A stretch of DNA of 64,000 nucleotides from JADHLJ01 sp038118725 (GCA_038118725.1 JAYOIK010000001.1:62001-126000), one strand, 5' to 3'. Shown: positions 55,020 through 64,000, counted from the first letter of the stretch. Numbers and translations: made by a program. Notes: generated by a model from the sequence alone, not told the origin.

Positions 55020-55165
55020 TATCCCCGACGAAGGTCGGGGTCGAAGCCTGAAGCGCCGGTAGGAGGCGGAAATGACGATCATTTTGACGGATCGGTGGAA
55101 TGCCGCGCTATCCGTCGCTTGGAAATGCTTCACGCTTGGGCCCCGACCTTCGTCGGGGATACGCA
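55020..55165. repeat. Inverted pair of REP-like palindromes
   Basis: CCCCGACGAAGGTCGGGG at 55023 and its reverse complement CCCCGACCTTCGTCGGGG at 55141 each form a 7-bp stem, and flanking bases (GTAT...GAAGC and GCTT...ATACG) extend the match between them. The 284-bp gap after 54960 holds this pair and no gene. Repeats of this kind are usually dispersed through a genome. Confidence 0.65.
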
Positions 55166-55244
55166 AGTGAAGGTTTCGACGGGCGTGGAGCGCCGAACGA
55201 ACGACTCATTCGGACAGCGATGATGCGAGGGCAACGTCGCTAAA

Positions 55245-55847
55245 TCACGCCTGAATAAACGTCTCCGTCCCGTCGCCATCGAGTCGGTAGAAGCCGTCCT
55301 GTGGTTCGTCCAGACCCAGAAAAACCTCCGGCTCCAGGCCGCGCCACAATCCGCGGAAGACCCGGTTGTGGGCGCCGTGCGCGACAACGACGATGGGGCT
55401 GGTCGACGGGAGATTGTCGATGAAATCGCCGACCCGCTTACCGACCATCTGGTAGCTCTCGCCGCTCGGCGGCACGAAGCGCCAGCGATCCTCGAGCCGG
55501 CTTTGCCAGGCATCGTTATGGTCCGCGCGCAACTCCTCGATATTCAAGCCGTCCCAGATGCCGAAAGTCACTTCCATCAGGCGGTCGTCATGGATGATGG
55601 CTTCCGGGTCATGCTGGATCATGTCCGCGACAATCGCCGCGGTCTGCTTGGTTCGACCGAGGGGGCTCGCGAAAAACACCGCCGGCGCCGCGCCGTTTAA
55701 CTCCCGGGCGAGCGCCTTGCCCATGGCCTCGGCCTGGCGAGCGCCGTTTAGGGTAAGGGGCGTGTCGCGCTGACCTTGCAGGCGCTTGGCCCGGTTCCAG
55801 ATGGTCTCGCCGTGGCGAAGTAGATAAAGCGGGCCGCTGGGGCTCAT
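55245..55847 (-). CDS. Histidine phosphatase 1
   Basis: A 200-residue phosphoglycerate-mutase-like phosphatase: LLRHGETIWNRAKRLQGQRDTPLT holds the catalytic His, the Glu is in RLMEVTFGIWDGL, and the second His in VVVAHGAHNRVFRG. It overlaps the upstream paralogue by 4 bases. Substrate unknown. Confidence 0.87.
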   Translation of the reverse strand: MSPSGPLYLLRHGETIWNRAKRLQGQRDTPLTLNGARQAEAMGKALARELNGAAPAVFFASPLGRTKQTAAIVADMIQHDPEAIIHDDRLMEVTFGIWDGLNIEELRADHNDAWQSRLEDRWRFVPPSGESYQMVGKRVGDFIDNLPSTSPIVVVAHGAHNRVFRGLWRGLEPEVFLGLDEPQDGFYRLDGDGTETFIQA

Positions 55848-56449
55848 GGCAGGGTTACCTCGATGGTGTCGATACGGTCGGCGGCGAGCTTGTGAAACGC
55901 CTCTTGTGGGCGGTCCAGGGCAAAGGTCTCGGCCTCGGTCAGGTTCAGTTGCAGGCCACGCAGGATCTTAATAGCCACGCCGTGCGAGACAACCACGTGG
56001 ACGCCGCCCTCGGCCTTCCATTCGTCGAGAAGCGGACGCACCCGGTCTTGGACCATCTGGCTGCTCTCGCCGTTCGGATGGTGGAAGTTCCAGGGGTCCT
56101 TGCGCCGGATCTCGGCCTCCTCGGGGAAGTCGCGGGCCAGCTCGCGCCAGCCGGCATAGCCGTCCCGATCGCCGAGCGTGATTTCCTTCAGACGGTCATC
56201 AAAGGAGATCGTCTCGTAGTCATGCCCGATTACATCGCAAATGATCGCCGCCGTCTGACATGTCCGGCGCAGCGGGCTCGACCAGAATCGGAACGGCGTG
56301 TCGCCGAGTTCGGCGCGCAAGGCCTCGCCGACGGCGGCGGCCTGCTTGGTCCCCTTGAGGGTCAGGGGCGAGTCCGCCTGACCCTGCAGGCGACCAATAC
56401 GGTTCCACGTGGTTTCGCCATGGCGAATAAGATAGATCGTCGCGCTCAT
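55844..56449 (-). CDS. Histidine phosphatase 2
   Basis: A 201-residue paralogue of the next gene: LIRHGETTWNRIGRLQGQADSPLT, RLKEITLGDRDGY and VVVSHGVAIKILRG. Start MSATIYLIRHGE at 56449; the upstream frame to 56539 is not family-like. A tandem duplication is likely. Confidence 0.87.
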   Translation of the reverse strand: MSATIYLIRHGETTWNRIGRLQGQADSPLTLKGTKQAAAVGEALRAELGDTPFRFWSSPLRRTCQTAAIICDVIGHDYETISFDDRLKEITLGDRDGYAGWRELARDFPEEAEIRRKDPWNFHHPNGESSQMVQDRVRPLLDEWKAEGGVHVVVSHGVAIKILRGLQLNLTEAETFALDRPQEAFHKLAADRIDTIEVTLP

Positions 56450-56625
56450 TTCAGGCCGTTCGGTTGTGCGGGAAGGGGAGCGAGGAATGACGGACGGTTT
56501 CTTAGCATCACCGTCGCCTCCGCCCAAGGGCAGGCGCAACAGGAGGGCGATATCGCCGATTGGGCTCTCGTAGCGACGCCAAAGCGGGAGTAAGATTGTC
56601 CGGCGCTTGGCAAGGGAGGATGCTC

Positions 56626-57510
56626 ATGCCGGTCAAGATTCGACAAATCGGTCCCTGTTTCGCTGGAGAGGTCGAGGGCATTGATCCGCGGCTTCCGCTA
56701 TCGCCGGAGGACGCCCAGGCGATCCATGACGGCATGGACAAATACGCGGTTCTGGTGTTCCACGGCGAACCCATGAGCCAGGAGGAACATCTCGCCTTTA
56801 CCCGTTCTCTCGGCGAGATCGAGCATTCCATCGGCGCCAGCCTGCGCGCGGCGAACGAGATGCGCCTGCCGACAACCTTCGCCGATGTCTCGAATCTCGG
56901 TCAGGACGAGAAACCCTATGGCCGGGATGACCGACGGCGGCTTTTCGCCATCGGCAACCGGCTTTGGCATTCCGACAGTTCCTTCAAGGTGGTGCCGGCG
57001 AAATACTCCCTGCTCCACGCGCTCTCGGTGACGTCGTCTGGCGGTAATACCGAGTTCGCCTATATGCCCGCCGCCTATGATGCCCTGGACGCGGCGACGA
57101 AGGAGCTGATCGAGGACATGGTGTGCGAGCACTCGCAGATGTACTCGCGCCAGCAGGTCGGCTTCTTCGATTTCACCGAGGAGGAGCAACAACGCTTCGC
57201 CCCGGTCCGTCAGCGCCTGGTGCGCACCCACCCGACCACCGGGCGCAAGTCGCTTTTCCTTGCAAGCCACGCGGGCTCGATCCTCGGGATGCCGGTGCCC
57301 GAGGCGCGGTTGCTGCTGCGCGATCTGACCGAGCACGCGACCCAGCGGGAATTCGTGCATGCCCATAAGTGGGAGGTCGGCGACCTTGTGATCTGGGACA
57401 ATCGTCAGACCATGCATCGGGCCCGTTCCTTCCCCGCCGATGAGCGCCGGGATATGCGCCGAACCACCATCGTGGGTGACGGCCCCACGGTCTTGCAACA
57501 GGTCGCCTGA
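56626..57510 (+). CDS. TauD/TfdA-family dioxygenase A
   Basis: A 294-residue Fe(II)/2-oxoglutarate dioxygenase. The iron ligands are the H-x-D in LWHSDSSFK and the distal His in IWDNRQTMHRA; the 2-oxoglutarate Arg is in RRDMRRTTIVGD. The segment RRRLFAIGNRLWHSDSSF is close to TfdA-type enzymes. Start 56626 follows GGGAGGATGCTC. Substrate unknown. Confidence 0.87.
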   Translation: MPVKIRQIGPCFAGEVEGIDPRLPLSPEDAQAIHDGMDKYAVLVFHGEPMSQEEHLAFTRSLGEIEHSIGASLRAANEMRLPTTFADVSNLGQDEKPYGRDDRRRLFAIGNRLWHSDSSFKVVPAKYSLLHALSVTSSGGNTEFAYMPAAYDALDAATKELIEDMVCEHSQMYSRQQVGFFDFTEEEQQRFAPVRQRLVRTHPTTGRKSLFLASHAGSILGMPVPEARLLLRDLTEHATQREFVHAHKWEVGDLVIWDNRQTMHRARSFPADERRDMRRTTIVGDGPTVLQQVA

Positions 57511-57536
57511 AACGCGCGAGAGGAAAGGGTGCCGGC

Positions 57537-58379
57537 ATGCAAATCACCAAGTTGAAGGACCAGATCGGGGCCGAGGTAACCGGGATCGATCTGCGGGAAC
57601 CGATAAGCGAGGAGGACCGCCAGGCGCTGTATGACGCGGTGGTCGAGCATGTGGCGCTGGTTATCCGCGATCAGAAGTTCGACGCCTCGGACTATAGACG
57701 GGCCGCCGAGATGTTCGGCGAGTTGATGGAGGATCAGAACCGGATGTACCTGGCCGATGGCGAGCCCATGGTCAGCGTGCTCTCGAACCGTCACAAGGCG
57801 AGCGACGGCGGCCCGGCGAAGGTCGCCAAGAACGCGTCCTGGCACACCGATCACACAAATCAGGAACTGCCGCCGAAGTTTACCTGTCTCTATGCCGTGG
57901 AACTGCCGGATCAGGGCGGCGGCACCTCGGTGGTCAACATGCGCGCGGCGTATGAGGCGCTGCCCGATGCCATGCGCGGGCGGATCGACGGCATGAAAAC
58001 CGCCAATACCCTGATCAGCAGCGCGCGGGCGGCCACCGGCAATCCAGATGTGGTGAAGGCGCGCGAGGCGTTGAACGGCAAGCTCGTCACCCACCCCCTG
58101 GTCCGCACCCACCCGGACAAGGGCACCAAGGCCATCTGGTTTCATCAGAACAAGACCGAAACCGTAACTGGCTTGGACCCGGTCGAGACCCAGGCCTTTC
58201 TGACCGAGCTCTTGGAAACCGCGATCAAGCCGGAGATCACCTATCTTCATGAATGGCGCCTGGGAGACATGCTGTTGATCGACAACCGCTCCGCCATGCA
58301 CAAGGCGGGCTTCGATTTCGACCACAACCAGCATCGGATGCTTTACCGGGTGCTGGTTCGCGGGGATCGGCCCTATTGA
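57537..58379 (+). CDS. TauD/TfdA-family dioxygenase B
   Basis: A 280-residue enzyme with HTD (SWHTDHTN), the distal His in IDNRSAMHKAGF and Arg in HRMLYRVLVRG. It lies 26 bases after dioxygenase A and differs clearly from the other copies in the middle region, so the four are not recent duplicates. Confidence 0.87.
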   Translation: MQITKLKDQIGAEVTGIDLREPISEEDRQALYDAVVEHVALVIRDQKFDASDYRRAAEMFGELMEDQNRMYLADGEPMVSVLSNRHKASDGGPAKVAKNASWHTDHTNQELPPKFTCLYAVELPDQGGGTSVVNMRAAYEALPDAMRGRIDGMKTANTLISSARAATGNPDVVKAREALNGKLVTHPLVRTHPDKGTKAIWFHQNKTETVTGLDPVETQAFLTELLETAIKPEITYLHEWRLGDMLLIDNRSAMHKAGFDFDHNQHRMLYRVLVRGDRPY

Positions 58380-58500
58380 CGGGGGATTGTCGATCACGCT
58401 CACGTGACCTTGTAGTGCCCGCCCGAGGGGGATGTTGTTCTATGGCGCGCGTGGCGGATCGGTCCGCGCGGAAGAACCTTTCGGGAATGGGAGATTTTTG

Positions 58501-58998
58501 ATGTCGTTTGCTTTCTTCGGGCGCTTCGGCGCGGTTTTGGCTTTTTGCATCGCGGTGGCGGGGCTTTCCGGACAACAAGCCCTGGCGGCGGACGGATTGG
58601 TCGTCAAGACCAGTGACTTCGGCGTCACCAAGACCATCGACCGGCTGGGCATCGCGCTGGAGCGTAAGGGGATCACGGTCTTCAAGCGGATCAATCACGC
58701 CAAGGGCGCGGCGAGCGTTGGGCTCGATCTGGCCGATGCCGAGGTCATCATCTTCGGCAATCCCAAACTTGGCACCCCGCTGATGCAATCCAACCCGATG
58801 ATCGGCCTGGATCTGCCGTTCAAGGCCTTGGCCTGGACGGATGCCGACGGTAGCGTCAAGCTCGCCTATACCGACGCGGACTGGCTGGCCAAGCGCTATG
58901 GCATCACCGACAAGGCCAAGGTGTTCAAGGTCATGGCCGGCGCATTGAACAAGTTCACCGACATGGCGACCAAGCGCGGTGGGTTGCCGAAACAGTAA
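58501..58998 (+). CDS. DUF302 protein, exported
   Basis: A 165-residue protein with a signal peptide (AVLAFCIAVAGLSGQQALA) and a DUF302 domain (VTKTIDRLGIALERKGITVFKRINHAKGA; ADAEVIIFGNPKLGTPLM; PFKALAWTDADG). It sits among the dioxygenase genes. DUF302 has no assigned activity. Confidence 0.85.
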   Translation: MSFAFFGRFGAVLAFCIAVAGLSGQQALAADGLVVKTSDFGVTKTIDRLGIALERKGITVFKRINHAKGAASVGLDLADAEVIIFGNPKLGTPLMQSNPMIGLDLPFKALAWTDADGSVKLAYTDADWLAKRYGITDKAKVFKVMAGALNKFTDMATKRGGLPKQ

Positions 58999-59012
58999 AA
59001 AAGGGTTAGGGC

Positions 59013-59870
59013 ATGCAAAACCGGATTGTTGAGGCATCATCGTTCGAACTCCGCCGATTGACGGACACGATGGCGGCGGAGGTCATCGGGCTCGATCTCA
59101 AGGAGCCCTTGGACGCGCCGACCCGCGAGGCGATTTATCAAGCCTTCCTCGACAACCAGATCCTGGTGTTCCGCGACCAGGACCTGAGCAAGGAACAGCA
59201 GGTCGCGTTCACCGAACAATTCGGTACGCTGGAACGGCACACGCTGACCAACCGGGGGGCGTCGGATTCGCCCTTTGTGCATATCGTCACCAATCTGGAC
59301 GCCGACGGAAAGCCGACCGGGGTTCTGAAATCCACCCGTTGGCACTCCGACAAATCCTTCCGGCCCGCGCCCTCGATGGCGACAATCCTGCATGCCCGGG
59401 TCCTTCCGCCGAACGGCGGGGATACGGTTTTCGCGAATATGTACGCCGCCTACGAAGCGCTCGGCGCTCCCAAAAAGGCGGAACTCGACCAGGTGCGGGT
59501 CGTGCATAGCTGGGAGCTGTCACGCGAGAATATCGGTCGGACCTTGTCGAAGGCGGAGATCGATGACGCGCCGCCCTCGACCCATCCGCTTGCGCGGGTG
59601 CACCCGGATACCGGACGGCGCGCGCTTTTCATGGGCATGCACGCCTCGCATTTCGAGGGCGGTTCCATCGAGGAAGGCCGGGCGCGGATCGAGGCGCTGG
59701 AAGAGCACGCGACCCAGGAGGCGTTTCTCTATCGGCACAACTGGCGCCAAGGCGATCTGTTGATGTGGGACAACCGGTGTCTTCTGCATCGCGCCGATCC
59801 GAATTTCGAGGTGGCGCATCATCCGCGGGTGATGCATCGGACCTGCCTGCGGGGAACGCCCACCGGGTGA
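59013..59870 (+). CDS. TauD/TfdA-family dioxygenase C
   Basis: A 285-residue enzyme: RWHSDKSF gives H-x-D, LMWDNRCLLHRAD gives the distal His and HPRVMHRTCLRGT the Arg. The start is 14 bases after the DUF302 gene stop. The N-terminus EVIGLDLKEPLDAPTREAIYQAFLDNQILVFR is typical of the family. Confidence 0.87.
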   Translation: MQNRIVEASSFELRRLTDTMAAEVIGLDLKEPLDAPTREAIYQAFLDNQILVFRDQDLSKEQQVAFTEQFGTLERHTLTNRGASDSPFVHIVTNLDADGKPTGVLKSTRWHSDKSFRPAPSMATILHARVLPPNGGDTVFANMYAAYEALGAPKKAELDQVRVVHSWELSRENIGRTLSKAEIDDAPPSTHPLARVHPDTGRRALFMGMHASHFEGGSIEEGRARIEALEEHATQEAFLYRHNWRQGDLLMWDNRCLLHRADPNFEVAHHPRVMHRTCLRGTPTG

Positions 59871-59880
59871 ACGGGACAGG

Positions 59881-60795
59881 ATGATGGGGATCACCGTTAC
59901 ACCGCGCGCCGAGACGTTCTTCGCCGAGGTGGACGGCGTGGATCTAACGGCGCCGATGACGCGGCAAGGCTTCGCCGAGATCGAGGCCGCTTTTCACGAG
60001 CATGGTGTATTGCTGTTTCGCGACCAATTCATCAACGATGAACAGCAGGTCGCCTTCAGCGAATTCTTCGGGCCGGTCTTCACGACGACGAAATATGCCT
60101 GGCGGGGCGAAAAGCCGCGGCTGCGATCGGAAATGGCTGACATTTCCAACATCGATCATACCGGCGCCCTGCTGGCCGAGGATGATCAGCGACGTCTGCA
60201 TGCCCGGGCCAACAGGCTTTGGCACACCGACAATACCTTCAAGCATGTTCCGGCGCGGTGCTCGCTGCTGTCGGCCCGAGAGATTCCATCAAGCGGTGGC
60301 AATACCCAATTCGCCGATACGCGCGCGGCCTATGATGCCTTGCCCGAAAGCCGCAAGCGGGAGATCGATGGCCTGATCGTCGAACATAGTATCGAGTGGT
60401 CACGCCAAAAGACCGGATTTGACGATTTCTCCAAAACCGCGCGGGAAGGCCTGCCGCCGGTGCGACAGGTGCTCGTGCGGCGGCTCGCGGAGACCGGTCG
60501 AAAGGCGCTTTACATCGCCTCCCATGCCTCCCGGATCATCGGGTGGAGCGACGCGGCCGGCCGAGCGCTCCTGGACGAGTTGGTGGACTTCGCCACGCAA
60601 CCACGATTTGTTCATGAGCATGTCTGGCGTGAGGGTGATCTGATCGTCTGGGACAATCGCCGGACGATGCACCGCGCCATGCCCTATGACGAAATGGCGG
60701 ACCGGCGGGTCCTGCATCGCACTACCGTTTCAGACGAAATGAACAGTGTAGAGCGGACGGCGATCGAAACCCCGGCGCTACAAGGCCCTGGTTGA
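59881..60795 (+). CDS. TauD/TfdA-family dioxygenase D
   Basis: A 304-residue enzyme with LWHTDNTFK (H-x-D), IVWDNRRTMHRA (distal His) and RRVLHRTTVSDE (Arg). It is most like dioxygenase A in the core (GNTQF, IEHS/VEHSIEWSRQKTGFDDF). It starts 10 bases after dioxygenase C and ends head-to-head with the permease gene. Confidence 0.87.
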   Translation: MMGITVTPRAETFFAEVDGVDLTAPMTRQGFAEIEAAFHEHGVLLFRDQFINDEQQVAFSEFFGPVFTTTKYAWRGEKPRLRSEMADISNIDHTGALLAEDDQRRLHARANRLWHTDNTFKHVPARCSLLSAREIPSSGGNTQFADTRAAYDALPESRKREIDGLIVEHSIEWSRQKTGFDDFSKTAREGLPPVRQVLVRRLAETGRKALYIASHASRIIGWSDAAGRALLDELVDFATQPRFVHEHVWREGDLIVWDNRRTMHRAMPYDEMADRRVLHRTTVSDEMNSVERTAIETPALQGPG

Positions 60796-60801
60796 GTCGA
60801 T

Positions 60802-61578
60802 CTAGTTTAGAAAATCTTCCATCGCGAGGCCCAGGGTCACGACCCCGATGACGGCGAGGATCAATAGGGCTCCGGCGCGGAAATGCTGGTGCCCTCGACC
60901 GGAGAAAAACCGGGCGCCCACCCAGGTACTCGCGAAATAAAGTGGAAACAGCATCACGCTGATCAGCAACACGTCGCGGGTGAAAAGATCGTTTATCCAG
61001 AGTGCCGGAATGCCGCAAACCGACAGCGCCGCGACCGCGCCGATAACGTTTGAACGTTGCTGATCCGTGCTGCCGACGCGGGACAAGGCCACGGCGACCG
61101 CCGGTGGGCCGCCGGCCCCGGCGGATCCTTGCACCAATCCGGAGACCACGCCAGCGAAGGTAAACACCCCAAGGCCGGCGCCTGGTGGAAGCTTCCAGCC
61201 CTTGTAAAGCATCGCCACCATCAGCAACACGAAGCCAGAGATCAGGATCTTCATGAGCGCCGGCTCGCTTATGATCAGAAACCAGGTGCCGATCGGCGCG
61301 GCGACAAAGGACGCGACGCCGAAGGGAATGACAAAGCCGCGCTCGGCGTGGCGAACGGCGGTGGGCAGGAGCTGAACCATCGCCGGCAGGCCGCTCAACG
61401 TCGCGATCGGCACCGCAGCCGCGGGACCGTAGACCGTGCTCAGCACCATAACGATGATCAACGAGGCGCCGAAGCCGACGAAGCCGCGAATAAAGCCCGC
61501 CAACAGCATCGTGCCCGCGACCAGGGTGACAACGCTCACCGGTTGCGCGGCGACCAGATCTCGCGCGGCATCAAGCAT
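60802..61578 (-). CDS. TauE/SafE-family permease
   Basis: A 258-residue membrane protein with about eight helices. LLAGFIRGFVGFGASLIIVMVLS and VVSGLVQGSAGAGGPPAVAVAL are the paired family repeats. The frame opens at 61704, but the first 42 residues are not family-like. TauE/SafE members export sulfite or sulfoacetate; its placement beside TauD-type genes suggests that role, unproven. Confidence 0.82.
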   Translation of the reverse strand: MLDAARDLVAAQPVSVVTLVAGTMLLAGFIRGFVGFGASLIIVMVLSTVYGPAAAVPIATLSGLPAMVQLLPTAVRHAERGFVIPFGVASFVAAPIGTWFLIISEPALMKILISGFVLLMVAMLYKGWKLPPGAGLGVFTFAGVVSGLVQGSAGAGGPPAVAVALSRVGSTDQQRSNVIGAVAALSVCGIPALWINDLFTRDVLLISVMLFPLYFASTWVGARFFSGRGHQHFRAGALLILAVIGVVTLGLAMEDFLN

Positions 61579-61813
61579 CAAGCCGGACCGACGGGATAGG
61601 TGGTCGAGGGGACCGAAGCACCGGCGGCGCGGAGAAAGGGAGCTGCATCGAGTATCCGGGCTAGGGGAGGAGAAAGATGAGGCCGTGTCCGGCGCCATCA
61701 TCAACGGGTCCGGGGTGCCGGTCCAGTCTGGCGTTGTTTAAATCACTCACCTCCTGGTCCGGCATGGGTTAGATTTCACCGGATCCAGTTGGTGGCATGG
61801 CGAGGCTCGGGGC

Positions 61814-62445
61814 ATGATGGAGAGCTTGGACGACAACTATGCGCGCGGTGGTTTTCACGCGCGTCTGGAGCCGGGCGCCCGTCCGGCCGTGCTCGTGATT
61901 GACATGGCAATGGCCTATTTCGAGCCGTCATCGCCACTCTTCGCCGATGTGGACGCCACGCGCGAAGCAGCGATCACGCTTCTTGGCGCGGCCCGTGGCG
62001 CCGGTGTCCCGGTTCTTCATACCTCCGTGCGCTATCAACCCGGCGGCGCGGATGGCGGTGTCTTTTATCGTAAGCTTCCGGCGTTGAGCGTTTTCGATGA
62101 AGGCTCGCCCTTGGGAGAATTCGCGCCGGGGGTCGAGCCGACGCCGGACGAGACGGTTTTCGTCAAGCAATACGCTTCCGCCTTCCATGGCACCGCCTTG
62201 GAGGAAACCTTGAAGACTAGGGCAATCGCACATTGTTGATCTGCGGCGTCACCACGTCCGGTTGCGTGCGCGCGAGCGTCGTGGACGCCGTCAGCCGAGG
62301 GTTTATCCCCTTGGTTGTCCGCGAGGCGGTCGGTGATCGCGCCGACGAGCCACATGAGGCGAATTTGTTCGATATGTCGGCGAAATACGCCGAGGTGATC
62401 GAACTGTCCGAGGCCTTGGACTATATCGCCGCGACATCGGGCTGA
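61814..62445 (+). pseudogene. Isochorismatase-family hydrolase with a frameshift
   Basis: The first frame (61814-62239) has the isochorismatase core (AVLVIDMAMAYF, VFVKQYASAFHGTALEETLKTR). The rest (LLICGVTTSGCVRASVVDAVSRGFIPLVV, catalytic Cys in SGC) is in another frame to 62445. One missing base in the G run near 62220-62224 restores a single reading frame. Confidence 0.8.
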
Positions 62446-62728
62446 AGGCATCACCGCGAGGCGTGCCCACTTCGCGGTGGCCGTCAAACATGGAAATGCC
62501 AGGCGAGACTCTCCAAATAAGTGATCAGATTTGACCGATACGGTTTTCTGTCTTTACAATGTAAAATCAAAATAATGAGGGATCGGTAATGCGATCATTT
62601 GGAAAGTGTCGCGTTAATTCGGAAGCGTTGAGGCGGGTTTTCGGGTTCAACCATGATCAACATCATGACCGGACCGCGAAAGTTTCTTCCTGCGGCTCTC
62701 GCGATGACTCTGGTCAAAGGGCCGATCG
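62446..62728 (+). other. Intergenic region before the GST-like gene
   Basis: This 283-bp gap is A+T-rich in the middle and has a palindrome, TTTACAATGTAAA at 62553-62565, which could be an operator. I see no promoter I would defend and no gene. Confidence 0.35.
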
Positions 62729-63520
62729 ATGACCACCAACCGTCCCTATATCACCCTTCTTCCAAGCACGGATTGTGATCTCGGACGTTGGATCCAGCTC
62801 CATTTCAAAGAGCCTTATATCGAACATCCGCATGCGCCGATTTTCCATATCCTGGCCTTGAAATGGTACGGTTTCGGCAAGAACGACTATCCGTTGCTGA
62901 TTGATAGACCGAACTTCTATCCGATGATCGAGAAGATTTTCGGATTGTATCAACCCGAGGCCGACGCCGAGCGCAGCCTGTTGCCGGATGATCCGGATCT
63001 CTCGAAGCAGATCATGGACGCGCAACACTATTTCCGCTTCACCATGGGAGGCGGAACGGTCAATTGGGCGTATTTTCACCTGCTGCCGCACAAGAACCTG
63101 ACCTGGAAATCCTTCACGACCGGCGTGCCCTGGTGGGAAACCCTGACGGTCGCGATTGCTTATCCCGTCATTAAATACCTGATGTTCAAGGGCTTGGGCC
63201 TGACGCTGGAAGTGGCGGAGAAGGGGCTGGTGGCGGTCCGAGCCGGCTTCGACAAGGTCGACGGATTGCTCGCCGACGGACGAAGCTTCCTTTACGGCGA
63301 TCGGCTCAGCATCGCGGATCTCGCTTTCGCGGCCTCGGCCGCGCCGATGGTGTTGGCGAATGGCTATGGCGGGTTTCTGCCAACCGTCGAGCAGGTGCCG
63401 CCGGAGATGCGGACGGTTATCGAAGAGCTGCGCGCGCGGCCCGCGGGCGCCTATGTTCAGCGTTTGTATGATGAGTACCGTCTTCCGTTGGAGGCGAAGG
63501 CCGCGCTTGGCGGCGACTGA
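62729..63520 (+). CDS. Glutathione S-transferase-like protein
   Basis: A 263-residue protein. The N-terminal thioredoxin-like part is weakly conserved (TLLPSTDCDLGRWIQLHFKEP); the C-terminal helical domain is GST-like (GFDKVDGLLADGRSFLYGDRLSIADLAFAASAA). The acidic pattern DRLSIADLAFA is the family N-capping box. The real substrate is unknown. Confidence 0.75.
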   Translation: MTTNRPYITLLPSTDCDLGRWIQLHFKEPYIEHPHAPIFHILALKWYGFGKNDYPLLIDRPNFYPMIEKIFGLYQPEADAERSLLPDDPDLSKQIMDAQHYFRFTMGGGTVNWAYFHLLPHKNLTWKSFTTGVPWWETLTVAIAYPVIKYLMFKGLGLTLEVAEKGLVAVRAGFDKVDGLLADGRSFLYGDRLSIADLAFAASAAPMVLANGYGGFLPTVEQVPPEMRTVIEELRARPAGAYVQRLYDEYRLPLEAKAALGGD

Positions 63521-63579
63521 CGCGGCGGTGGCCGGGAATGGCCGATGTCTGATGGCAATTGAGGCGAGGAGGGCTGTTC

Positions 63580-64000
63580 ATGTCGAATATCGCGGGTAAG
63601 GCCTATGCGATGAACGTCGTGACGCCAATGAAACCCTATCTGACCTGGGTCAATCGGCTGATCTTCATGGCGTCGCGGGCACTGCCGAACACTTTGGGTG
63701 GCTTGCTCGGGTTGTCGATTATTCATTTCGCTCGCTGGGCCTTGATCAAGCGCGACCAGTGGCCGGATCTCGGCCAGGGAAAGCAGACGCTGCAAAATGA
63801 CTACATGCTGTTCTGCAGCAATTTCAACGGGACCTGGGACCAATATATCGACGCGTTCTCGGACGGGATTCCCAACGGGTTGGATCTGTTCTGGTGGTCC
63901 AGCACCAAGTATCCGCACTCAATCCCGGTGGTGCCGTTCAAGCGCTATATCACCGCCAACCAGATCGGCACCGACTATTACTACAACGCCACGCCCGGCT
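63580..64000 (+). CDS. Unidentified protein, 3' end outside window
   Basis: The gene starts at 63580 behind GAGGAGGG and runs off the right edge after 140 codons. The sequence has a possible membrane segment (LGGLLGLSIIHFARWALI) and aromatic stretches (FNGTWDQYIDAF; GLDLFWWSS). I do not recognise the family. It lies 59 bases behind the GST-like gene and is probably cotranscribed with it. Confidence 0.7.
   Translation, partial: MSNIAGKAYAMNVVTPMKPYLTWVNRLIFMASRALPNTLGGLLGLSIIHFARWALIKRDQWPDLGQGKQTLQNDYMLFCSNFNGTWDQYIDAFSDGIPNGLDLFWWSSTKYPHSIPVVPFKRYITANQIGTDYYYNATPG

Overview
The window is a GC-rich alphaproteobacterial chromosome segment, most like the Rhodospirillales. FlbT, FlaF and FliX, a CckA-type hybrid kinase beside flhB, DUF6468 and MotE behind fliM, and a recA-alaS pair all point that way. 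Assignments are made by reading motifs in the sequence; no database search was run.

Layout. 1-2355: the end of an unidentified gene and two alpha/beta hydrolases. 2381-31612: a flagellar region with the hook operon (fliK-flgD-flgE), three flagellins, flbT and two flaF genes, flgK-flgL, a FlaG-like protein, flgI-flgJ-flgN, fliX-dksA, flgF-flgG-flgA-flgH, and fliL-fliM. Three TPR/glycosyltransferase-like proteins of the FlmG type and one TPR-only protein lie among these genes. 31634-38288: the fliM operon continues with DUF6468, MotE, two MotB-like proteins and a 1245-residue exported TPR protein. 38295-39244: fused remnants of a divergent lysR/eamA pair. 39279-45022: fliP, fliO, an FhlB-like orphan, then flgB-flgC-fliE-fliQ-fliR-flhB. 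45088-51452: cckA, recA, alaS. 51563-54960: MoxR ATPase, a small secreted protein, a CoxE-like VWA protein and an NlpC/P60 hydrolase. 55245-56449: two histidine phosphatases. 56626-61578: four TauD/TfdA-type dioxygenases, a DUF302 protein and a TauE/SafE permease. 61814-64000: a frameshifted isochorismatase, a GST-like gene and a partial gene of unknown function.

How it works together. Good sigma-54 (-24/-12, GG-N10-GC) promoters precede fliK, flagellin 3, flgK, flgI, flgF, fliL and flgB. Rod, ring, hook and export operons therefore appear to be one RpoN regulon. Flagellins 1 and 2 have TTGACA-type promoters and share an mRNA leader motif, which would suit FlbT-type post-transcriptional control. 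CckA, which feeds CtrA in related bacteria, follows flhB directly.

Main oddities: two in-frame tandem duplications (651 bp and 111 bp) in the hook-length ruler gene fliK; a conversion tract between flagellins 1 and 2; four broken genes in 64 kb; an in-frame TAG near the start of cckA; and a run of four different 2-oxoglutarate dioxygenases.
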